Position numbers and translations under genes: made by a program. Source: JARKQH01 sp964631605 (lineage in GTDB: Bacteria; Verrucomicrobiota; Verrucomicrobiia; Limisphaerales; UBA8199). Taken from it: a stretch of 19,943 nt of DNA. Shown here piece after piece: positions 5,570 to 12,810 of the stretch. Below the pieces are notes generated by a model. The model was not told the DNA's origin, did no database searches, and was given only the letters and a program-made list of their open reading frames with translations. The DNA lies in the NCBI GenBank assembly GCA_964631605.1, contig CAZVYG010000090.1, positions 1 through 19,943 on the forward strand, in the 5' to 3' direction. Within the stretch, counting starts at the first letter, position 1, and each line of letters begins with the position of its first letter.

Positions 5570-8563
5570 TCAGAATTCGTAGTTGAGCGACAGGCCGTAG
5601 GTCCGGCCCCGTGTGTAAGAGGAATAAATCGCCTGACTGTCTTCGCCATAGGTGCGCTCGATTCTTGGATTCAACAGGTTACGCGCGCCGATCTTCAGCC
5701 GGAGGTTCCGGCCAATGCGTTGAGCCAGGACAAGGTCGAGCTGCTCGACGGGTTGCTCGTAAATGTCGGGAGCGGCCAGGTTTGCAATGATCAGGCGGGG
5801 ACCGAAGACATTGTAACTGAGCGAAAGGCTGGTGCCCCAGGCGGGGTTGTCATAAGCCAATTCCAGGTTGATGATGTAGGGTGATTGATCTGCCATGGGG
5901 CGCGTCTCGCCCAGCAGCTCTGGCTTGGTATGGTTGGCCTTCTGCAGCTCGGAGACCGGCTGCTCGGACTCCAGCAGCGAGAGATTCCCGCCCAGGCTCC
6001 AATGGCGCAATGGGTAGCTGAGGAACTCGAGGGATTTGCGGGCCTCGAACTCAATGCCATAGACCTTTGCCTCCGGCCGGTTCACAAACGTGATAATATC
6101 GCCCGCCGAGGAGATGAATTCCTTTTCGATGACGTTGGCGAGGTCCTTGTAAAAGACCCCGATGGAAAAAAGTTCACCTGGGCGGGGAAACCATTCCAAG
6201 CGCGCGTCGTAGTTCTTGACGGCAGTCATCTCGAGGTTGGGATTGCCGACCACGTATTCATCCAGCACCGGATCGTAGGTCCGGATTCCTGCCAGTTCCC
6301 GGAACGAGGGACGAGTTATGGTTTCGCCATAATTAAGCCGCAGGTTCCACTTTGGGGTGACCGTCCACACCAATCCCAGCGCCGGCAAAATGTCATCCTG
6401 AACCAAAGGGGGCGGCGAGTTGGTTTCGCCCGGCTTGACGCCCTCGGAAGGCACGGTGGTGAACGAGGTGGTTCGAATCTCAGTTTGTTCGAACCGTGCG
6501 CCGCCGATGAGCCGGACTTGGGGCAGCGCGGGCACATCCAGCATGGCATACTGCGCTGGAATCTCACTCTCAGCGCGGTAATAGCTGCGGTCCGAGGGCG
6601 ATTGGATGTAGTTGGTCCACGGGAAGGTGTAGCGTGTCCGCGTGGCGCTTAGCGCATTCGAGACGACCGGCCCGACCAAGCCAAGCGAACCGGGGACCAG
6701 AATCTGGTTCGGGTCTGTCGGATAAGGCCGGTAGGGCACATCGTATTGGAGCATGCGCTCGCGATAATTCCGTTCCGCCGAACTCTGGAACCAGCCAAAC
6801 TTCAATTGCGCCTCCTGGACGGCCGACAGCAGAAATGGCAGCGTGAAATCCACCCGAAAGCTGTCGTTCTCCTCCTCCAGATACCGCCAGTAGCGCGTCG
6901 GCAACTTGGGATCCAGCCCCGACAAGCCCCAGTCGGTGCCATCAACATTGTAAAACCTCGTGTCCGGCTCGTCCTGATAGGTGTCCGTGTGGGTGGCCAG
7001 CCAGTCCACCTTCAGCCCCCCGAGGGGCGCGAAGAGGTGATCGCCCCGCAGTTGGTGGGAAGTCAGGTTGCGCTCGATGAAGTAAAGCCGGTTCATGGTC
7101 AATTCGTAGAGGTTGTTATAGTTGTCCTCGCCTTTACGAATGCGGGCCGAATCCTCGCTATACTGGTTGAAAATGAAATTGTAACCCAACTGGTGGTCCG
7201 GGAAGAGCTGGTACGCCACCGAGGCGGTCGCAGCCCAGTTCACCTCGACGGTGCCTTTCTCCTCGGTAAATTCCTTGCGGACCTCCAGTTCGTCCGAGTC
7301 GTTTTGATAGAAGTATCGTTTGACTTCACCCCCGTCGTAGTAGGAGTAGCTCCGTGCGTAAGGCAGGCTGACAAACAGACCCAAGGGCTTGCCCAGGAAA
7401 TACAGGGTGTCACCGGCCGAGGCGACGAAGTTGTGGGCCGGGGGGGGCGCTTCCCGTTTGGGGGCGAACTCTGCGGGCCCGGCCAACTTGGTCAGGCGAT
7501 CCAGTTCCATGCTCTTCTTCAGGATGTCCTTCTGCCGGTCCGTCGGCGGATTCCTCACTGTCAGGGAGGTGTACGCCTGGCCGAAGGACAGGTCGGGGTC
7601 CCAGAACACATCCGGCAAGGCCCGGGTGCCATCATCCATTCCCAGCCAGTCCGTGTCCCCGCCGGTATAGGTCAGGAAGTTGTCGTTGCCCGTGGTCTGA
7701 GTGTTGTAGGCCACCCCCAGCTCCAGGGAGACAAAAGGGCGGTCCGGAAAGGATTTGGTTACAATGTTAATGTTGCCGCCGGTGAAGCTGCCGGGTTGAT
7801 CCGGGGTAAAGGTCTTGGTGACGGTGACCCGATCAATGATCTTGGCCGGGAACATGTCCAGCGCCGCCGAACGGCGGTAAGGGTCCGCCGAGGGCAATTC
7901 CGCCCCGTTGAGCGTGGCCGCGCTGTAGCGATCGGTAAGCCCGCGGATGACCGCATACTTCCCTTCCACGACCGTCGCGCCCGAAACACGCGCCACAATA
8001 TCGCCCGCGTCACTCACGCTGGATTTGCTGATCTGTTCCGAGCCGAATGACTCGACGGCGGCGGCGGCTTTCGCGCGCTCCTGCAGGAGGGCTTTGACTG
8101 TGCTGGCGCCCATGGACCGCAGCACGGGTTTGGGCTTTTCGGCGGTCTTGGGTTTGGGAGGCGCCAAAACGACTCGCTTTGCCTCCTCTTTTCGGGCCGG
8201 GCCGCCGGTGGAAACGCTCTTGTCCCCCTGCGCGCGTGTGTCCTGAAAAAAGGTCTCGCCTCCGGCCGCCGCCGGCGCGTCCGCTGCGACGGCCCGGCGG
8301 GTGCCTGAGCCCGGAGCGGGGGGCATTCCCTGGTTGATGGGAGGGAGCTTCTGGGCGGGGGCGGCCTTTTGCGGGATCGCTTTGGCGGGTTCTTTTTGTT
8401 CCTTTTTGTCGGAACGCACGTATTGCAGCACCGCCTGCCGCATCTGTTCGAGTTTGCCCGTCTTGTAGGCCCAGAACACCACGCCCCCAATCAGCAGGAC
8501 ATGCAGAACCGCGGCGATGATAAAACTGGTGCGATCCTTCCTGGCCTTGCGAGTGGGGGGCAT
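5570..8563 (-). CDS. TonB-dependent outer-membrane receptor with a TonB-like N-terminal anchor
   Basis: This is a 997-residue protein. Residues 13-33 form a hydrophobic segment after a basic start (AAVLHVLLIGGVVFW, with an in-membrane His21 as in TonB). Residues 50-150 are rich in Lys, Pro and Ala, with runs such as APPKPKTAEKPKP that resemble TonB's periplasm-spanning spacer. The plug domain occupies about 155-275: GDIVARVSGATVVEGKYAVI, then RGLTDRYSAATLNG, DMFPAKIIDRVTVTKTFTPD and GSFTGGNINIVTKSFP. The rest is a 22-strand-type barrel ending in aromatic Phe (LSLNYEF). The plug is of the subtype with RGL-DRYS-LNG-LP and LDLFP-like motifs. No cleavable signal peptide and no TonB C-terminal domain are seen. 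It follows exbD by 84 nt and so takes the place of tonB in an exbB-exbD-tonB order. Substrate is unknown; a phosphorus compound is inferred from context. The receptor call is secure; the meaning of the N-terminus is not. Confidence 0.9.
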   Translation of the reverse strand: MPPTRKARKDRTSFIIAAVLHVLLIGGVVFWAYKTGKLEQMRQAVLQYVRSDKKEQKEPAKAIPQKAAPAQKLPPINQGMPPAPGSGTRRAVAADAPAAAGGETFFQDTRAQGDKSVSTGGPARKEEAKRVVLAPPKPKTAEKPKPVLRSMGASTVKALLQERAKAAAAVESFGSEQISKSSVSDAGDIVARVSGATVVEGKYAVIRGLTDRYSAATLNGAELPSADPYRRSAALDMFPAKIIDRVTVTKTFTPDQPGSFTGGNINIVTKSFPDRPFVSLELGVAYNTQTTGNDNFLTYTGGDTDWLGMDDGTRALPDVFWDPDLSFGQAYTSLTVRNPPTDRQKDILKKSMELDRLTKLAGPAEFAPKREAPPPAHNFVASAGDTLYFLGKPLGLFVSLPYARSYSYYDGGEVKRYFYQNDSDELEVRKEFTEEKGTVEVNWAATASVAYQLFPDHQLGYNFIFNQYSEDSARIRKGEDNYNNLYELTMNRLYFIERNLTSHQLRGDHLFAPLGGLKVDWLATHTDTYQDEPDTRFYNVDGTDWGLSGLDPKLPTRYWRYLEEENDSFRVDFTLPFLLSAVQEAQLKFGWFQSSAERNYRERMLQYDVPYRPYPTDPNQILVPGSLGLVGPVVSNALSATRTRYTFPWTNYIQSPSDRSYYRAESEIPAQYAMLDVPALPQVRLIGGARFEQTEIRTTSFTTVPSEGVKPGETNSPPPLVQDDILPALGLVWTVTPKWNLRLNYGETITRPSFRELAGIRTYDPVLDEYVVGNPNLEMTAVKNYDARLEWFPRPGELFSIGVFYKDLANVIEKEFISSAGDIITFVNRPEAKVYGIEFEARKSLEFLSYPLRHWSLGGNLSLLESEQPVSELQKANHTKPELLGETRPMADQSPYIINLELAYDNPAWGTSLSLSYNVFGPRLIIANLAAPDIYEQPVEQLDLVLAQRIGRNLRLKIGARNLLNPRIERTYGEDSQAIYSSYTRGRTYGLSLNYEF

Positions 8564-8647
8564 GAAGTTGGTTCTCCCGGGTCAGCCTCCTCCGCCTGAA
8601 CAGCCGTTCAAGCAGCAGGCCGTGCGCAACACGGTTTCGGCCACGCC

Positions 8648-9061
8648 CTAGTTGGCCGCCACGGTTTCCGTGGCCAGGCCGACTTTATTAACGTTGGCCG
8701 ACACCAGCACGTCCAGCACCCCCACGACTTTCTGATACTGAATCCGCTGGTCACCCCGCACCACCACGTTCAAATCCGGATCCTGTTTGCGGAACTCGAC
8801 CAGCGTACGGAGCAACTGATCTTCGTTCATCTCCACGGTGTTGAGAAAGATTTTGCCGGCATTGTCCACGGTGATGTAATTCACCTTCGAGGGGGCCTCC
8901 TTCGGCCGGCTCGAAGCCGTGGGCAAGGAGATGTTCAGGTCATTGACTGCGGGAGCCGTGGTGATGATAAAAATCACCAGCAGGACAAATGCCAAGTCGA
9001 GCAACGGCGTGATATTCAACTCCGTCAGCGTGTGATGTTTGCTCGCAGAATACTTTCTCAT
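8648..9061 (-). CDS. exbD: ExbD/TolR-family biopolymer transport protein
   Basis: This is a 137-residue protein. ExbD is the small inner-membrane subunit that, with ExbB, uses the proton gradient to energise TonB. The N-terminal ELNITPLLDLAFVLLVIFII matches the family, with the essential membrane Asp at residue 22. One transmembrane helix spans about 19-36, and a periplasmic domain of ExbD type follows, ending near VNKVGLATE. The ATG at 9061 is chosen because GGAGG lies six bases upstream; the in-frame TTG at 9067 would abut that site. The start is only 12 nt after the exbB stop, so the two are translated from one mRNA. Length is normal for the family. Confidence 0.95.
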   Translation of the reverse strand: MRKYSASKHHTLTELNITPLLDLAFVLLVIFIITTAPAVNDLNISLPTASSRPKEAPSKVNYITVDNAGKIFLNTVEMNEDQLLRTLVEFRKQDPDLNVVVRGDQRIQYQKVVGVLDVLVSANVNKVGLATETVAAN

Positions 9062-9067
9062 AGCCAA

Positions 9068-9072
9068 CCTCC
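9068..9072 (-). promoter_or_regulatory. Shine-Dalgarno site of exbD
   Basis: GGAGG on the minus strand lies six bases before the ATG at 9061 and just past the exbB stop codon. It is the clearest ribosome site in this operon and decides the exbD start. Confidence 0.75.
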
Positions 9073-9073
9073 G

Positions 9074-9946
9074 TCAAACCCGGCCTTCCACGACTTCGAA
9101 GCGATCGGCGCGCTCCGGGAAGATTTGTTGCAGCGCCCCGACCACTTCTTCGGCCACCGAGCGGTTGTCCACGTAATTGTGTTCGATGGCCGTGGCGTAT
9201 TCGGCCGTAAAGTTATCCAGTTCCTGGGTGATGGCGCGAACGGTGGTAATCATATAATTGTAGGCGAACATGGCTGGAATCGCGACGAAGAGCCCGACCA
9301 CGGTCGCAATCAGAGCTCCAGCCACGCCGGGGGCCATCGCCGTCAGGCTGGCCGCCTGGACCTTGGCGATCCCGGAGAAGGTCTCCATGACACCCCAAAC
9401 CGTTCCGAGCAGGCCGATGAACGGCCCGCCGGCCACCGCCGTGGAAAGGATGATCATGCCCTTCTCCAACGAAATGGCCTGGGCGCTCACCGCCCGCTCG
9501 AGCACGACGCGCACCGATTCAAACGAGGACATGTTGATCTTGGTCGTGTTCGTCCGTGCGAACAACTCGGTGGAGTCGGACGAGCCGTCCCCGGCGGCCG
9601 GGGCCCGCACACCGAGTCGCGGCTTGACGGTCACCGGGTTGTTTTTCAAGTGGTAGGAAAGCTCTTCCGCTCCGCTCAGATAGACGTCGTAGGCCGGCGC
9701 GCCGGTGTAATCCTCGTCTCGTTTGAACAGCTCCAGCGGGTCCCGCGTGGCCCGGTAGGCGGCAAAGAATTTCTTGCCAGCCTTTTGGGCCCGGTACAAC
9801 TGCCGACCTTTCTGGATGATGACCGTCCAACTGAACATCGAAAGAAGAGCGAGCAGCGTGATCGTGACCTTGCCCTCAGTGGTCGCTTTGTCAAAAGCGA
9901 ACTGCAGGGCATTCGCGAAAAACGGCGTCAGACCGAAATCGTTCAT
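9074..9946 (-). CDS. exbB: ExbB/TolQ-family proton channel subunit (MotA/TolQ/ExbB)
   Basis: This is a 290-residue protein from the ATG at 9946; a TTG at 9979 would add 11 residues. It has the three membrane segments of ExbB: about 27-45 (TITLLALLSMFSWTVIIQ), about 163-190 with the conserved glycine-rich GPFIGLLGTVWGVMETF, and about 205-230 (APGVAGALIATVVGLFVAIPAMFAYN). With ExbD it forms the inner-membrane motor that drives TonB-dependent transport. At 290 residues it is longer than classic ExbB (about 240); the excess is mostly a Gly/Ser/Thr-rich stretch at about 105-140 in the cytoplasmic loop. It is first in the exbB-exbD-receptor unit and is preceded by a putative Pho-type promoter. Confidence 0.93.
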   Translation of the reverse strand: MNDFGLTPFFANALQFAFDKATTEGKVTITLLALLSMFSWTVIIQKGRQLYRAQKAGKKFFAAYRATRDPLELFKRDEDYTGAPAYDVYLSGAEELSYHLKNNPVTVKPRLGVRAPAAGDGSSDSTELFARTNTTKINMSSFESVRVVLERAVSAQAISLEKGMIILSTAVAGGPFIGLLGTVWGVMETFSGIAKVQAASLTAMAPGVAGALIATVVGLFVAIPAMFAYNYMITTVRAITQELDNFTAEYATAIEHNYVDNRSVAEEVVGALQQIFPERADRFEVVEGRV

Positions 9947-10015
9947 AGTGCAAACTGCTTTATCCAGGCGTTCATCCAAAGTTCTCAGCCGCCGGCGCCC
10001 GGTTCCGACGACCCC

Positions 10016-10071
10016 ACTTTGAGCCCCCCATGTGACGGGAAAGAGGCGTTCAGGTTACAATTCGGTGACAG
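10016..10071 (-). promoter_or_regulatory. Putative Pho box and promoter for exbB
   Basis: On the minus strand, heptamers at an exact 11-bp period read CTGTCAC (10071-10065), TTGTAAC (10060-10054), ACGCCTC (10049-10043, poor) and CCGTCAC (10038-10032). The first is a perfect PhoB heptamer, the fourth matches 6/7 and the second 5/7. CAAAGT (10021-10016, 3/6 to the -10 consensus) lies exactly 10 bp downstream, the same geometry as at 5510-5565. The leader to the exbB ATG would be about 60 nt. The first two heptamers overlap the last codons of the upstream gene. Confidence 0.5.
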
Positions 10072-10531
10072 CGAGCCGCCGCCAGTATGCCTCGGCCCGC
10101 CGCCGCTCGCCTTCCAAGGCGGCCGAGGCCGCCTCCTGCAGGAGCGTGGGAAAAACCAGGAGGGGGTAGGGAAAGGTCCTGGCCAGAGCGGCCGCTTGCG
10201 ACGCTGCTTGCATCACCGCGCTGTGGGTTGCCGGGTCCGGCACTTCCTCCAGCAGTCTCAACACCAGACGTTGGCGGGCCAGCTCAAACGGGTTGAACCC
10301 CGGCGCCACTGCCCGCAAGGAGGTTTCCGGCAGCAAGGCTGCAGTCTTTGGCTCAGGCTCAGGCTCAGGCGAGTTTTTCTTGCGCATGCGGTGCCATCGG
10401 CTGGCCTCGCACGGCAGTTCACGGACGATTATCTGGGCGGCCCACGCCTCGGGTCCCCGACAGTCAATTTCAAGTTTCATAATGCCATGGATGTTGCCGC
10501 CGGGTTCTGTTGCCCGGCGCTTGGTGAACAT
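10055..10531 (-). CDS. Hypothetical small protein, possibly first gene of the exbB unit
   Basis: This 158-residue protein is not recognised. The ATG at 10531 is preferred because GAGG lies about 10 bases upstream; the internal ATG at 10480 has no such site. The N-terminal 50 residues contain a short possible fold (MKLEIDCRGPEAWAAQIIVR). An acidic Pro-Glu repeat (EPEPEPE, about 55-62) follows, then an Ala/Leu/Arg-rich, probably helical C-terminal half. It has no signal peptide and no membrane segment, so it is probably cytoplasmic. It ends 108 nt before the exbB start on the same strand. No function can be given. Confidence 0.6.
   Translation of the reverse strand: MFTKRRATEPGGNIHGIMKLEIDCRGPEAWAAQIIVRELPCEASRWHRMRKKNSPEPEPEPKTAALLPETSLRAVAPGFNPFELARQRLVLRLLEEVPDPATHSAVMQAASQAAALARTFPYPLLVFPTLLQEAASAALEGERRRAEAYWRRLAVTEL
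10350..10370. repeat. Short GGCTCA tandem repeat (three and a half units)
   Basis: Three copies of GGCTCA plus GGC encode the Glu-Pro run of the small hypothetical protein. It is a simple-sequence tract that may vary in length between strains. Confidence 0.8.
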
Positions 10532-10933
10532 ATTGGCGCTTCCTCGTGGCAGACTTGGGGCGAATCCGTGACATTTGGGTGGAAAGGTGGAATCCGCGCC
10601 CCCGCCTGCTTGAATGACCTTAATTCACATCTTATTAACCGCTCCTTTGGCCCGGATTTTCGGCCTTTTCTGGTGATTTTGACCCGTCCCGGCCGTTGGG
10701 AACTTCAAACTTGTTCACCCACCTGTTATGCGCGCTTCGCGCACTGCTGCCGGCCGTTGAGCCGGCTGTTTTCCGGCTTGGCGCGTGGGTCTGGCTTGCT
10801 GGAAGGGCTGCGGAATCGTATAATAATGGCAGTCTGGAGTCTCACAACTACCTGAGTGGCGATTGTGCCGCACGGGTTTCCTGGATGGGAACGATGAACT
10901 GCTGTGGGCCCAAGCCATCGGCTATCGGCTTTT
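10532..10933. other. 402-bp intergenic region between divergent genes
   Basis: Apart from the sigma-70-like promoter at 10796-10824, I see two weak Pho-like pairs. One is on the minus strand (TTTCCAC 10585-10579, ATGTCAC 10574-10568) upstream of the small hypothetical gene. The other is on the plus strand (TGTTCAC 10712-10718, CTGTTAT 10723-10729) upstream of the CHAD gene. Neither has a good -10 at the right distance. No convincing gene or RNA is visible. Confidence 0.4.
10796..10824 (+). promoter_or_regulatory. Sigma-70-type promoter for the CHAD gene
   Basis: TTGCTG (10796-10801) and a perfect TATAAT (10819-10824) are separated by 17 bp. Transcription would begin near 10831, about 100 nt before the ATG at 10934. 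Confidence 0.55.
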
Positions 10934-11971
10934 ATGGAAACCGTTTCAGTTTTAATGCCCACTTCCGGCACCCCGGGCGAACAGCCTGCGATCGCAGCAA
11001 TGCTCGAAGCGTCGGACGCTGGAGGGTTGAGACAGCCGGCGGCAGGACAACCCGGCCGTGGCGTTGCCGCGGCTGCCGAACCCGCCAAGGGTGAGACGCC
11101 GCAGGCAGAGCCGCTATCCTCACACCTGGCCAACTCCTTAAGGCGCCGTTGGCGCGACTACTGGCGGGAACTCCGCCGGTGCCAGAGGGGATTCTCCGAG
11201 AAGTCCGTTCACCAACTCCGAGTGGCCACCCGCCGGCTGATTTCCGAATTGGTGCTTTTGGAGGGAGTGGTCCAAACCGCTGCGCTGCACGATGCCCATC
11301 GGACCTTGAAACGCCGTCTCAAGCGACTGGGCGAGCTGCGCGACATTCACGTCCAACGATTGTTCATCGAGGACCGACTGACCCGATTTCCCGAGTTGCT
11401 GGTGCTGCGCGAATATCTTCTGCGAAAGGAGAAACGGCTCGAGAAAGAAGCGGCGCGCGCCGTTGCCAAGTTCAAAACGGCCAAGCTGCAAAAACAGCTT
11501 CGCGCGCTGGCAAAAACCCTGGCGCGCTTTTCGCGTAATGCGCGGAGGGAATCGCGTTTGGCGACCGCGCTGCATGCCGCCACGGACCGGGCCTTTCAGG
11601 AAACCGTTCGCCGGCTTGAGGCCATCTCGCCGAGCGACCTCAAAACAGTGCACCGCACCCGCGTCGCCTTCAAACGCTTCCGGTACATGGTTGAAACCAT
11701 TGCGCCGACCCTGCCTGATTTTACCGCCTCAAAACTCCGCGCCCTCGCACTTTATCAGCGGCGGATGGGCTATTTGCAGGACAACGAGGTGTTGGAGGGT
11801 TGTGTGGCGGAATTCGTCAAGCGGCATCGGGGGACGGAGACACTGCTGGCTTCATTCGGCCAATATCTGCGCCGGCGCAAAGCCCGGCTTCTCCGTCAGT
11901 TCCTGAAAACGGCCGATCAACTTCGTACGTTCTGGACTCCGGGCGAGGCTGGGGAGAAGGGCTCCCGCTAG
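10934..11971 (+). CDS. CHAD-domain protein
   Basis: This is a 345-residue protein from the ATG at 10934; a GTG at 10904 would add ten residues. Residues about 62-335 form a CHAD domain, a helical bundle with conserved histidines and many basic residues that is known to bind polyphosphate. Hallmarks are VHQLRVATRRL (His93), LGELRDIHVQ (about 132-141) and VHRTRVAFKRFRYMVE (His240). The protein is strongly basic, as expected for binding a polyanion. The first 60 residues are Ala/Gly/Pro-rich low complexity and probably disordered. It is not fused to a CYTH or triphosphatase domain, as some relatives are. A perfect TATAAT promoter lies upstream. Its presence near pstB and Pho-like sites supports a phosphate theme. 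It converges on the next gene with 83 nt between them, in which I see no clear terminator. Confidence 0.85.
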   Translation: METVSVLMPTSGTPGEQPAIAAMLEASDAGGLRQPAAGQPGRGVAAAAEPAKGETPQAEPLSSHLANSLRRRWRDYWRELRRCQRGFSEKSVHQLRVATRRLISELVLLEGVVQTAALHDAHRTLKRRLKRLGELRDIHVQRLFIEDRLTRFPELLVLREYLLRKEKRLEKEAARAVAKFKTAKLQKQLRALAKTLARFSRNARRESRLATALHAATDRAFQETVRRLEAISPSDLKTVHRTRVAFKRFRYMVETIAPTLPDFTASKLRALALYQRRMGYLQDNEVLEGCVAEFVKRHRGTETLLASFGQYLRRRKARLLRQFLKTADQLRTFWTPGEAGEKGSR

Positions 11972-12054
11972 GCCGGACCGCGAAAACCAAACGGCTGGCG
12001 GCTCGGCAAGCCTCGGAAGGGAGCCGGGCGTCTTCCGCGCTCCGCCGAACCATT

Positions 12055-12432
12055 TCAGGCGGCAGGCGCTTTGGCCACGACGGGGGTGGTGGCCGATTCC
12101 TTGGGGGTTGCCACCGCCGGCGACGGTTTCACCGCCACGCCGGCCGAAATCCTGGCCGGCGGCTGAGGTTTGGCGGCTTTGGCCGGTTTGACGACTTTCT
12201 TCATGCCGCGCTTGAGCTTTGCTGTGGCCTCTTTCACTTCCTTGCGGATGCGCTTGGCTTCTTTTCGCGCCTGCTTCCAAGCCTTGCGCGCATCCTTGTA
12301 TTTTGCTTTGGCCGCGCGCGCCTGCTCATGAGCGGCGTTGGCGGCCTTTTCAGCGGCGGTTAATTTGAGCGCGAGACGTCGGAGCGCCTGCGCCACCTTC
12401 GGGTCGGTTTTCTGCTTATGAACGCTTTTCAT
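12055..12432 (-). CDS. Lys/Ala-rich basic protein, histone H1-like
   Basis: This is a 125-residue protein from the ATG at 12432; the frame runs on to a TTG at 12522 but the extra 30 residues look unlike the rest. Residues about 10-75 are a highly charged helix of Lys, Ala, Arg, Gln and Glu (AKAKYKDARKAWKQARKEAK), likely a coiled coil. Residues 80-125 are a Pro/Ala/Lys tail with PAKAAKP and VKPSPA strings typical of bacterial histone H1-like and AlgP-type proteins. It may bind DNA, RNA or another polyanion such as polyphosphate; this is inference from composition. It converges on the CHAD gene. Composition alone supports the call, so a simple structural protein remains possible. Confidence 0.6.
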   Translation of the reverse strand: MKSVHKQKTDPKVAQALRRLALKLTAAEKAANAAHEQARAAKAKYKDARKAWKQARKEAKRIRKEVKEATAKLKRGMKKVVKPAKAAKPQPPARISAGVAVKPSPAVATPKESATTPVVAKAPAA

Positions 12433-12554
12433 ATTGCCTGCCACACAGGTTAAGCGCCCCGTTTCGTTGCTGTTTGACGGCGCTTTGGCATCACGGCTAA
12501 CAACCCTGGGGAATAGTGGCAAGCCTTGGATTGTGACATTTTATTCACCGCCCA

Positions 12555-12583
12555 AACATTAAGGGGGCCCATTGCGGGCCCCC
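12555..12583 (-). terminator. Perfect 8-bp GC hairpin, possible minus-strand terminator
   Basis: GGGGGCCC (12563-12570) and GGGCCCCC (12576-12583) pair across a 5-nt loop. Read on the minus strand, the stem is followed by TTAATGTTT, similar to the sequence after the hairpin at 2425-2452. There is no annotated gene just upstream on that strand, so it would end a short transcript or attenuate the leader of the basic protein gene. Confidence 0.4.
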
Positions 12584-12672
12584 CTGGGTCTAACGGTGGA
12601 GCCCCTTGCGAGCTCCATGGTTTGTTTGTTGCGGCAGAGACTCAGTTGCCGCCGCAAGAGTCGCTGTTGCCG

Positions 12673-12701
12673 GTGACAGATCGGTGTCGAAAAAGTGACA
12701 G
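12673..12701 (-). promoter_or_regulatory. Pho-box-like array of three heptamers
   Basis: On the minus strand CTGTCAC (12701-12695), TCGACAC (12690-12684) and CTGTCAC (12679-12673) repeat at an exact 11-bp period. One spacer is TTTT. Two of the three units are perfect PhoB heptamers, the best of the window. The orientation points left, towards the basic protein gene 240 nt away, and not towards nadA. No good -10 is found 10 bp downstream (GACTCT). Confidence 0.45.
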
Positions 12702-12810
12702 ATAGCCAACAATTTCATGGGAAATCCGCAATCCCCAGCCCGTCCCCGAAACCACTGCCTCACCCGTGGTTCAATTGACGCCGGTCATCTCAAGTATTAG
12801 GCTTTCAGTA

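Larger units (their letters stand above)
12433..12810. other. 378-bp divergent intergenic region with hairpins and direct repeats
   Basis: The gap between the basic protein gene and nadA holds an 11-bp-spaced CTGTCAC array (12673-12701), a perfect GC-rich hairpin (12563-12583), and a weaker one with GGAGC/GCTCC arms at about 12598-12616. It also holds a partial Pho-like pair on the minus strand (CGGTGAA 12550-12544, ATGTCAC 12539-12533). No convincing protein gene is visible. A small minus-strand RNA running from the array to the hairpin is possible. Confidence 0.5.

Noticed and set aside
6746..8050. 434-codon plus-strand open frame opposite the receptor gene
   Set aside because: It is antisense to the plug and barrel of a clear receptor. 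It has no recognisable domain and only GC-driven absence of stops.
9032..10855. 607-codon plus-strand open frame across exbB and the small hypothetical gene
   Set aside because: It runs antisense to well-supported exbB and through an intergenic promoter region, and its composition (His/Arg/Gly-rich) is that of a shadow frame.
12533..12550. Two-unit Pho-like pair upstream of the basic protein gene
   Set aside because: Only one heptamer is close to consensus, and no -10 lies 10 bp downstream. It was kept only as a remark in the intergenic entry.
12598..12619. Possible 19-codon minus-strand peptide starting in the hairpin region
   Set aside because: The frame (MELARGSTV...) runs through both hairpins, lacks a ribosome site and has no sign of coding composition.
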